A stretch of 5,007 nt of DNA from Actinomycetes bacterium (GTDB lineage: Bacteria > Actinomycetota > Acidimicrobiia > Acidimicrobiales > RAAP-2). Position numbers and translations under genes: made by a program. Positions 1 through 4,688 of the stretch are shown in pieces; the first letter of the stretch is position 1; each line of letters starts with the position of its first letter. Under the pieces are notes generated by a model. The model did no database searches. It had not been told where the DNA came from and saw nothing but the letters and a program-made list of their open reading frames with translations. The stretch covers positions 1 through 5,007 of the forward strand of contig JAJYYT010000183.1 in assembly GCA_021800645.1 (NCBI GenBank), given 5' to 3'.

Positions 1-10
1 GGGCAGCGCG

Positions 11-30
11 AGGGCGAGGCAGCGCGCCCT
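11..30 (-). terminator. possible terminator hairpin downstream of rnz
   Basis: A perfect 6-bp inverted repeat (agggcg at 11-16 and cgccct at 25-30) encloses an 8-nt loop and begins 8 bases beyond the rnz stop codon on the minus strand. Its position suits a transcription end. However, no U-run follows, and short GC hairpins arise often by chance in DNA this GC-rich. The remaining bases 1-37 show no gene that I can support. Confidence 0.3.
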
Positions 31-37
31 GCGACGC

Positions 38-970
38 TCAGCCCGCCCTGCTCGGCGGGATCGCCACGCGCATGAGGTCTGCGGCTGCGACCACGTCCCC
101 GGAGAACGCGGCTGCGGCCTCCTCCAGAAGGGTGCTCACGTCTGGGTAACGCTGCGAGAAGTGGGTGATGAGAAGGCGACGGGCCCCCGCCTCGGCGGCG
201 AGCCGGCCGGCCTGGGAGGCGGTGAGGTGGCCGTACGCGGCGGCAAGGTCCGCCTCCGCCGAGGCGAAGGTCGCTTCGCAGACGAGGAGGTCAGCACCGG
301 AAGCGAGCTCGACGGCGCCGTCGCACCAGGCGGTGTCCATCACGAACGCCACGACCTGTCCACGACGGACGACGCTCATCTCTTCGAGCTCGATCCGGCG
401 CCCTCCGACGACGACCGCGCCTTCGCGCTCGAGCCGTCCGACGTCCGCCCCTGCGATCCCCGCTCGGGCGAGCCGCTCAGGAAGCATCCTGCGACCTGGG
501 CGCTCTTCCACGCGCCAGCCGATCGTCTCGACGGAGTGGCGGAGCGCGGCCGCCCTGAGGGCCCAGTGGCCCGCGTCGTCCACGGTGAGGAGCCCACGAC
601 CTGCAGCCTCGGCGCCGACCGGCAGCAGGCGGAGGTCGAGCCTGTCATCGAAGACGGACGCGTGCCGGAGCCTGTCGACGTACACCGCCCCGGATGCCGG
701 GAAGCTGAGCGCGACAGGACGGGTCACGCCGTCGAGCGACAGGCGCTGCAGCACGCCTGGCAGGCCGAGACAGTGGTCGCCGTGGAAGTGCGTGATGCAG
801 ATCCTCGTCACCGCGGACGCGCGGACGCCCGCGAAGAGCAGCTGGCGCTGGGTCCCCTCGCCCGGATCGAACACCACCCCGTCGTCGTCCCAGCGCAGGA
901 AGTAGCCGTTGTGGTTCCTCTCGCGCGTCGGCACCTGGCTGGCGGTCCCGAGGACCACGAGCTCGCGCAC
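38..970 (-). CDS. rnz: ribonuclease Z (tRNA 3' endonuclease)
   Basis: This 310-residue metallo-beta-lactamase-fold endonuclease cleaves 3' trailers from pre-tRNAs, mainly those without an encoded CCA, in the cytoplasm. The family metal ligands are all visible: the THFHGDH motif gives H61, H63, D65 and H66, followed by H145 (LRHSVETIGW), D212 (VMDTAWC) and H270 (LLITHFSQRY). H248 in GHLTASQAG corresponds to the conserved catalytic histidine. The N-terminal strand and loop, GTASQVPTRERNHNGY (residues 8-23), is typical of bacterial RNase Z. Length matches the roughly 307-residue homodimeric bacterial type, not the long eukaryotic form. The start is GTG at 970: an in-frame TAG lies at 986-988, so nothing upstream is possible except a rare codon, and the family N-terminus fits exactly. 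No Shine-Dalgarno sequence precedes it. It lies 60 bp downstream of the collagen-like gene on the same strand and may be partly co-transcribed with it. No key residue is missing. Confidence 0.96.
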   Translation of the reverse strand: MRELVVLGTASQVPTRERNHNGYFLRWDDDGVVFDPGEGTQRQLLFAGVRASAVTRICITHFHGDHCLGLPGVLQRLSLDGVTRPVALSFPASGAVYVDRLRHASVFDDRLDLRLLPVGAEAAGRGLLTVDDAGHWALRAAALRHSVETIGWRVEERPGRRMLPERLARAGIAGADVGRLEREGAVVVGGRRIELEEMSVVRRGQVVAFVMDTAWCDGAVELASGADLLVCEATFASAEADLAAAYGHLTASQAGRLAAEAGARRLLITHFSQRYPDVSTLLEEAAAAFSGDVVAAADLMRVAIPPSRAG

Positions 971-988
971 CGGCGGGAGGTGCGGCTA

Positions 989-1006
989 CCGGGAGGTCGG
1001 ACCCGG
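989..1006 (-). other. weak stem-loop between collagen-like gene and rnz
   Basis: The 60-base gap holds a 5-bp GC inverted repeat (ccggg at 989-993, cccgg at 1002-1006). Next to it is a smaller ggcc/ggcc element at 1014-1025, directly after the collagen-like gene's stop. These could attenuate read-through into rnz, but they lack a U-tract. I see no convincing rnz promoter or ribosome binding site in the gap. Confidence 0.2.
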
Positions 1007-1030
1007 CATCTCAGGCCGGAAGGCCACCGG

Positions 1031-2035
1031 TCATGTGAAGTGCCCCGCTCCCTTCGCACAGATCGCGTAGACCGTCACCGTCGCGGACTTCGCTGTCGCG
1101 TTGGTCACTGACACCCCCCATTCCCAGGTCGTCCCCGCCAGGACCGGTCCGTCGTTCTGCGCGGCATGCACCTGGTCCACGCTGCTCGTGTACCCGCCGC
1201 CCGTGACGGCGTACCCTGCCGGACAGGCGGCGACGCCGCTGCCCACGCCCGGGTTGGTGGTGGAGGCCGCACCTGCGACGCTGAACGTCGCCCTGTCGAC
1301 CAGCACTGTCTGGGTGGCCGGAGACGTGGTCGTAGCGCCGGCTGCGCCCTTGGCCGCGAGCAGCGCCCAGCTCGACGTTGTGGTCGTGGGCCTGCCGACG
1401 TTCCGTGTCGTGAGCGACACGTAGCTCGAGCCTGTCTCGGAGACGGCGTCGCCCCGTGTGTAGGTGGCGACGGGGCTGTACGTGCCCTTCCAGACGAGCC
1501 CCGGCGGCCCGACGAGGCTCGTCCCGGCGGCGGGCCACCGCCCGAAGGTCTTCGGCCCGTAGAGCGAGACGGTCGAGGTGTCCAGGTAGAAGTCCCCTGT
1601 CGAGCCCTGGGTGGTCGGAGGCGTCGAGCCGCTCAGGATGGACGTGCCGGGTGTGCCCTTCGGACCCGCCGGTCCGGCAGGCCCACGCGCACCTTGCGGA
1701 CCTCGTGGACCCGGCGCACCCCTCGCGCCGATGAGGCTCCTGCCGGCCCCCCAGGGATGCAGATGCCCCAATGTCTTGGGCCCGAAGAGCACGCCTCTCG
1801 TGGTGTCCAGGTAGAAGTCCCCTGTGGTGCCCACCGCGTTGTTGGGCAGGCCCGTCCCGCCCAGGACTGCGTCGCCCAACCTGCCCGAGAGGAACCCCAG
1901 GAGGTGGACGCCGGTCGCCGTGGCACCCGGCTTGGCCGCCGTGCCCGCGTAGGACGACGCGCCGTAGGCCAGCGCGCCGCCGAGCGCGGCGGCGCCCGCT
2001 GCGAAGATCGCAAGAGACTTGCTCAGTTTCATCAT
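1031..2035 (-). CDS. secreted collagen-like protein with duplicated GDFYLDT/YGPKT modules
   Basis: This is a 334-residue predicted exported protein. Residues 1-33 form a signal peptide: MMKLSK, then a long Ala/Gly/Leu core, with probable cleavage near residues 26-34. Residues 56-103 and 133-176 are two copies of a module containing TGDFYLDT, then (F/Y)GPKT, then SL(I/V)G. Between them, residues 103-130 are nine uninterrupted Gly-X-Y triplets (GAR GAP GPR GPQ GAR GPA GPA GPK GTP). Residues 180-230 (VWKGTYSPVATYTRGDAV...SSYVSL...WALLAAKG) resemble the small CBM5/12-like module common in phage tail fibres and bacterial collagen-like proteins. Residues 271-327 form a C-terminal domain (CPAGYAVTGGGY...VTVYAICA) holding the only two cysteines, C271 and C326, probably disulphide-bonded. 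No sortase motif or C-terminal membrane anchor is present, so it is probably released or held noncovalently. The start at ATG 2035 is chosen because AAGGGAG lies 7 nt upstream and the signal peptide starts there; ATG 2032 is the alternative. Export and domains are inferred from sequence; function is unknown, with surface adhesion or a spore/envelope filament as possibilities. Confidence 0.85.
   Translation of the reverse strand: MMKLSKSLAIFAAGAAALGGALAYGASSYAGTAAKPGATATGVHLLGFLSGRLGDAVLGGTGLPNNAVGTTGDFYLDTTRGVLFGPKTLGHLHPWGAGRSLIGARGAPGPRGPQGARGPAGPAGPKGTPGTSILSGSTPPTTQGSTGDFYLDTSTVSLYGPKTFGRWPAAGTSLVGPPGLVWKGTYSPVATYTRGDAVSETGSSYVSLTTRNVGRPTTTTSSWALLAAKGAAGATTTSPATQTVLVDRATFSVAGAASTTNPGVGSGVAACPAGYAVTGGGYTSSVDQVHAAQNDGPVLAGTTWEWGVSVTNATAKSATVTVYAICAKGAGHFT
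1577..1600 (-). repeat. 24-bp direct repeat, copy 2 (codes VGDFYLDT-type motif)
   Basis: These 24 bases are identical to 1802-1825, exactly 225 bp (75 codons) away and in the same reading frame. They encode the central TGDFYLDT motif of the second module in the collagen-like protein. Identity over 24 bases, while the flanks differ, marks a recent duplication, gene conversion or strong constraint. Confidence 0.8.
1802..1825 (-). repeat. 24-bp direct repeat, copy 1
   Basis: This is the partner of 1577-1600, in the first GDFYLDT module, upstream of the Gly-X-Y stretch in transcription order. It is the anchor of the internal modular duplication and a possible site for slipped or homologous rearrangement that would delete or add a 75-codon unit. 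Confidence 0.8.
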
Positions 2036-2042
2036 CGTTCGT

Positions 2043-2049
2043 CTCCCTT
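2043..2049 (-). promoter_or_regulatory. ribosome binding site of the collagen-like gene
   Basis: On the minus strand AAGGGAG lies 7 nt upstream of the ATG at 2035. It is the strongest Shine-Dalgarno match in the window and decides the start against the upstream in-frame ATG at 2122. Confidence 0.75.
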
Positions 2050-2113
2050 CATCGCTTCCCTGCATTGCTTGCGTGCCCGGGACCCCCCTACCGCATGGGA
2101 TCCTTACCGCCCG

Positions 2114-2141
2114 ACAGTACACCGCCGCAAACGGATCGCAA
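2114..2141 (-). promoter_or_regulatory. candidate promoter of the collagen-like gene
   Basis: On the minus strand, TTGCGA (2141-2136) and TACTGT (2119-2114) are separated by 16 bp, giving a plausible housekeeping-sigma -35/-10 pair with the TAnnnT form common in Actinomycetota. It would leave an untranslated leader of about 70 nt before ATG 2035. An alternative -10 (TAAGGA near 2101-2106) lies slightly downstream. The surrounding bases 2110-2170 are less GC-rich than their neighbours, as promoters often are. This is read by eye only. Confidence 0.35.
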
Positions 2142-2287
2142 CATCGGCAACCACGTCGTCACAATGTCTGCCCGCCGTCGCAGCCCGCCGTCGCGGCCCG
2201 CCGGATGCGACGAGCGGGGAACCGGCGTGGTGCCGGACGGCCTCCAAGGCGGCCTCCCTGACATCGTGCCGGGCAGCCTCCGAGACG
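2142..2287. other. noncoding spacer between collagen-like gene promoter and tRNA-Gly
   Basis: With the promoter and leader, the gene-free stretch totals about 250 bases (2036-2287). It contains a 13-bp tandem repeat (2170-2204) and a 5-bp hairpin (ccggc 2222-2226 / gccgg 2232-2236) that could end tRNA transcription on the minus strand, where it is followed by TT. I see no supportable gene here. Open frames crossing it are GC-driven and also run through the tRNA. Confidence 0.6.
2170..2204. repeat. 13-bp tandem repeat, about 2.6 copies
   Basis: The unit gcccgccgtcgc(a/g) occurs at 2170-2182 and 2183-2195, followed by a partial copy from 2196. The two full copies differ only in the last base. 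The repeat lies in the spacer downstream of the tRNA on its strand and upstream of the collagen-like gene's promoter. It looks like a simple slippage product; a binding-site role is possible but unsupported. Confidence 0.7.
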
Positions 2288-2358
<71 letters not shown>

Positions 2359-2393
2359 AGACGACGTGCCGGCACCGCCGGGTCGCGAGCAGG

Positions 2394-2422
2394 AGTGTAG
2401 GCACCGCGGCTCGGGGTCTCGA
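2394..2422 (-). promoter_or_regulatory. candidate promoter of tRNA-Gly
   Basis: On the minus strand, TCGAGA (2422-2417) lies 17 bp before TACACT (2399-2394). The -10 fits TAnnnT and the -35 matches four of six consensus bases. The -10 ends 35 bases before the mature tRNA 5' end, leaving a short 5' leader for RNase P removal. It overlaps the region upstream of the divergent globin gene. Confidence 0.5.
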
Positions 2423-2452
2423 TCGTGTGCGCCGGCGGACCGCTCGGACGTC

Positions 2453-2458
2453 TAGCTT
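2453..2458 (+). promoter_or_regulatory. candidate -10 element for a leaderless globin transcript
   Basis: TAGCTT (TAnnnT form) ends 7 nt before the GTG at 2466. That is the usual -10 to +1 distance, so transcription would begin at or next to the start codon. No Shine-Dalgarno sequence lies upstream of this GTG, which fits leaderless translation, common in Actinomycetota. No good -35 is visible. Confidence 0.4.
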
Positions 2459-2465
2459 CCTCGCC

Positions 2466-2852
2466 GTGAGCACCACCATGTACGAGCGAGTGGGTGGCGA
2501 GGCGTTCTTCACGTCTCTGGTGGACCGCTTCTACGAAGGGGTCGCCTCTGACCCCGTGCTCCGCCCGCTCTACCCCGAGGACCTCCAGGCGCCAAAGGAG
2601 CATCTGCGACTGTTCCTCGTCCAGTACTGGGGAGGTCCGCGCACCTACGAGGAGCGCCGCGGTCATCCACGGTTGCGCATGCGCCACGCGCCGTTCGCCA
2701 TCGGGCTCGCGGAGCGCGACGCATGGCTGCGCCTGATGCTCGCGGCGCTCTCCGACGCAGGGATCGGCGAGGAGGACGAAGCGCAGATGGCCGAGTACTT
2801 CCGTGCCGCGGCGACCCAGCTGATCAACCAGGCCGGGCGGCGACCCAGCTGA
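2466..2852 (+). CDS. glbO: group II truncated haemoglobin (TrHbO)
   Basis: This 128-residue 2-on-2 globin binds haem. The group II family is linked to oxygen binding, peroxide or NO/reactive-species chemistry and redox sensing in the cytoplasm or at the membrane. Visible landmarks are YERVGGEAFF at the N-terminus, Y23 (B10), Y36 (CD1, in LYPED), the block QYWGGPRTYEERRGHPRLRMRHAPF with proximal histidine H74 (F8), and W87 (G8, the group II hallmark). In Mycobacterium tuberculosis trHbO the same Tyr, His and Trp positions shape the haem pocket, and similarity by eye is high along the whole length. The GTG at 2466 is preferred because the promoter-like TAGCTT fits a leaderless start there. ATG 2478 is the alternative and would give 124 residues, still starting before the globin core. 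The last residues (AGRRPS) and the stop lie in a 29-bp tandem duplication. It is divergent from tRNA-Gly and convergent with the YbjQ-like operon, with a 35-bp gap, so it is probably monocistronic. Confidence 0.95.
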   Translation: MSTTMYERVGGEAFFTSLVDRFYEGVASDPVLRPLYPEDLQAPKEHLRLFLVQYWGGPRTYEERRGHPRLRMRHAPFAIGLAERDAWLRLMLAALSDAGIGEEDEAQMAEYFRAAATQLINQAGRRPS

Positions 2853-2880
2853 TCAACCAGGCCGGGCGGCGACCCGGCTG
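2811..2880. repeat. 29-bp tandem repeat across the globin stop codon
   Basis: Two perfect 29-bp copies (2811-2839 and 2840-2868) are followed by a partial third copy starting at 2869 that differs at 2876 (g for a). The globin reading frame enters copy 1, crosses into copy 2 and stops at TGA 2850-2852. Because 29 is not a multiple of 3, the TGA present in each copy falls into frame only after the shift. Confidence 0.9.
2861..2878. terminator. possible bidirectional terminator between convergent genes
   Basis: A perfect 6-bp stem (gccggg 2861-2866, cccggc 2873-2878) with a 6-nt loop lies in the 35-bp gap between the globin stop and the YbjQ-like gene stop. It is symmetrical, so it could act on both strands. 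No T-run follows on either side. The stem exists only at this copy of the 29-bp repeat: in the upstream copies the base equivalent to 2876 is a, which breaks it. Confidence 0.4.
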
Positions 2881-2887
2881 ACGGACG

Positions 2888-3727
2888 TCACTCGCCTCCG
2901 GCGCTGCGGAGGCTCTTCACCTCGAACAACCGCACCCGTTCGTCGAGGGGGACCACCATCTCCGGCGCGATGGAACGGTGCGCGGCTGTGCGCAGGTGCA
3001 CCCCGGTGCCGATCGCGACGAACTGGATCACCCTCATGCTCGAGCTCGCTTTGCCCTCGCGCAGCTTCACCGCGACGATGCCTTCCGCTTTCATCGTGGC
3101 GCCGGAGCGCTGCATGCGTTCCATCGCGCGTTCGCGCGCCAGGTAGAGCGCCTGCGTCAGGTTCGGAAGCTCGACGTTTTGGCCCTGTTGCGCCGCCCAC
3201 TCGCGTGCGGTCCGGCGCGGGGCGATCACGAAGCTCGCGCCGGCGGCGAGACCGAGCGGCCACCACCCCGCGCGGGTGAGGAGCACGAAGTCGCGCGCGG
3301 AGAGATCCGAGACGAATTCGAAGTGGTGCGAGCGCGCGTCCGTGCGGCGCACCGCCGTCCCGGTCAGCTCGAGAGACACGTGGTGGGAGGACACCCGCAG
3401 GCCCACGTCGACACCGAGCACTCCTGAGGCTCCTGCCTGCTCACAGGACTGCCGGAGCAGCTTCGCGGCGTGGTCCACCGCCCCGGTGAACGCCGCCGAC
3501 GCCTCCTGCACCTCTCCGGTGGTCCATTGCCACACGCCCCAGGGGATCGACCACCACGAGATGCCGTAGACGAGGTCGACCGGCTCCCAACCAGCGGAGT
3601 GGAGGAGCAGGGTCTCGTCGATCGTGAGGTCCGACGTGGTGCCGTGCGGGCCGGCTGCCCGGTCCGCACCGCCAGGCGAGGCGGACAGCGCCGAGACCGC
3701 CTGCCGAACCTCGTCGCGAAGCCTCAC
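2888..3727 (-). CDS. tandem YbjQ-like (DUF74, putative heavy-metal-binding) domain protein
   Basis: This 279-residue protein has two YbjQ-like units. Unit 1 spans about residues 40-128 (LLHSAGWEPVDLVYG..., AGASGVLGVDV, VSLELTGTAVR). Unit 2 spans about 147-245 (FVLLTRAGWWPLGLAAG..., QNVELPNLTQALYLARERAMERM, EGIVAVKL, IQFVAIGTGVHL). Unit 2 keeps the characteristic helix and the 'G-I-V-x-V-x-L' strand of the YbjQ/DUF74 fold. The tail, about 246-279, ends with a P-x-x-x-V-P-L-D motif shared with the upstream paralogue. A low-complexity N-terminus (residues 15-30) precedes unit 1. There is no signal peptide or clear membrane span, so it is probably cytoplasmic. The GTG start at 3727 is supported by GAGGGA 5-6 nt upstream. 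It lies 25 bp after the stop of the preceding gene and is last in the operon. The 'heavy-metal-binding' name is a family label; I see no Cys-rich metal site and do not know the function. Confidence 0.85.
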   Translation of the reverse strand: MRLRDEVRQAVSALSASPGGADRAAGPHGTTSDLTIDETLLLHSAGWEPVDLVYGISWWSIPWGVWQWTTGEVQEASAAFTGAVDHAAKLLRQSCEQAGASGVLGVDVGLRVSSHHVSLELTGTAVRRTDARSHHFEFVSDLSARDFVLLTRAGWWPLGLAAGASFVIAPRRTAREWAAQQGQNVELPNLTQALYLARERAMERMQRSGATMKAEGIVAVKLREGKASSSMRVIQFVAIGTGVHLRTAAHRSIAPEMVVPLDERVRLFEVKSLRSAGGE

Positions 3728-3732
3728 GTCGT

Positions 3733-3738
3733 TCCCTC
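3733..3738 (-). promoter_or_regulatory. ribosome binding site of the distal YbjQ-like gene
   Basis: GAGGGA on the minus strand lies 5 nt before the GTG at 3727, inside the 25-bp gap after the upstream gene. It fixes the GTG as start and allows independent reinitiation. Confidence 0.6.
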
Positions 3739-3752
3739 AGCGCTCCTGCTCG

Positions 3753-4688
3753 TCACGTCAACCGGACGACGGGGACCGCTTCGGGCAGCGGGTCGAACTC
3801 CTTGAACCGCCGAACCCTGTTGCCCTTCAGCGTGCACTGGATCGAGAGGTCGCCCTCCCCGATCTCGCGCTCCGAGCGCTCCAAGGTCGCGCCGTGGAGG
3901 AGGTCGGTGCCGAGCTGGGAGCGGACGCGCTCGCGAGCGATGCGCCGAGCCGCAGCCTCGGCACGGTTCACCTGGTCCACCGGACCGACGCCGGACACCC
4001 CCGCAGCGCCCTGGCCGTACCAGGTGCCGACGCCGGATCCCGCGAGCTGATAGTGGGTGATGCAGTAGCCCAGCATCCGGACGGCGCTCAGCGTGGCGAC
4101 CACCGAGACCGGAGCGAACCCGGCCTCGATGAGCTTCGCAAGCCGCTGGCCCGAGAGGTACGTGCTGAAGGGGGTCGCAGGGCGCGGGATGTCTGGGACC
4201 ACGACCGCGGTGCCACTTGCGGAGAATTCGACCATCGCGCCGCCGACGAGCGGGCGCATGGCATCGAGGACGCCGACGACGCCGGTCGCGCCCAGAGCCT
4301 TCGCCTCTTCGACCATTCGCCCGGTCGCGAGCCCCCATCCCGACGCCCAGCTGTCCTCGAGCCATGTGAGCTCGTAGTTCGCGCCGTACATGCGGTGCTC
4401 GGCGCTCACGAAGCCGTGCGGGCATTGCCACTGCTCGACGTACTGCCCGCGGCGCTGCGGCGCGCTCGTCCAGCCGCCGCCGAACCCGCCCAACCCCATG
4501 CCGAACCCGCCTGTGGTCATGTACCAGCTCCACTGCAGGACCGCGTAGCCCTGGACGTAGCCCACCGGCTGCATCCCCATGTCCAGGCACGACGCGAAGT
4601 CGGCGACGGAGAGGCCTGACGACCACGCCCCTTCGGCGAGCCGACGAGTGGCCGCCTCGGGGAGCCCGTTACCGGCTGTCGAGGCCAT
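3753..4688 (-). CDS. divergent tandem YbjQ-like protein with Gly/aromatic-rich insert
   Basis: This 311-residue protein is related to both neighbours. Unit 1 begins near residue 30 (DFASCLDMGMQPVGYVQG) and resumes at about 123-164 with GRMVEEAKALGATGVVGVLD and VEFSASGTAVVVP, a good YbjQ-like helix-strand pair. Between them (about 52-118) is an insert rich in Gly, Trp and Tyr, with GGFGMGLGGFGGGW (60-73), EQWQCPHG (85-92) and WLEDSWASGWG (109-119). Unit 2, about 182-295 (RLAKLIEAGFAPVSVVATLSAVRMLGYCITH, then a long helix RAEAAARRIARERVRSQLG, then LSIQCTLKGNRV), follows the same order but has lost the NVELPN and TQA motifs. The ATG at 4688 overlaps the preceding stop as TGATG, pointing to translational coupling. 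An in-frame upstream extension to 4988 exists but would overlap the preceding gene and is Arg/Pro-rich shadow sequence. No signal peptide is evident; the hydrophobic stretch near 44-57 is short. Function unknown. Confidence 0.8.
   Translation of the reverse strand: MASTAGNGLPEAATRRLAEGAWSSGLSVADFASCLDMGMQPVGYVQGYAVLQWSWYMTTGGFGMGLGGFGGGWTSAPQRRGQYVEQWQCPHGFVSAEHRMYGANYELTWLEDSWASGWGLATGRMVEEAKALGATGVVGVLDAMRPLVGGAMVEFSASGTAVVVPDIPRPATPFSTYLSGQRLAKLIEAGFAPVSVVATLSAVRMLGYCITHYQLAGSGVGTWYGQGAAGVSGVGPVDQVNRAEAAARRIARERVRSQLGTDLLHGATLERSEREIGEGDLSIQCTLKGNRVRRFKEFDPLPEAVPVVRLT

Noticed and set aside
161..1111. Long open frame (316 codons) on the plus strand opposite rnz, with a second one at 165-905
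   Set aside because: It is antisense to a clear RNase Z with all catalytic residues. The translation is Arg/Pro/Asp-rich with no recognisable domain, as expected for GC-rich shadow frames.
2036..2122. Upstream ATG (2122) as start of the collagen-like protein
   Set aside because: It would put 29 non-signal residues before a clean signal peptide and ignore the AAGGGAG site placed 7 nt before ATG 2035.
2811..2880. 29-bp repeats as a CRISPR array
   Set aside because: The copies are contiguous with no spacers, and there are only two full copies.
3624..4619. 331-codon plus-strand open frame opposite the YbjQ-like genes
   Set aside because: It is a shadow frame. The opposite strand carries conserved repeated motifs across three paralogues, while this translation has none.
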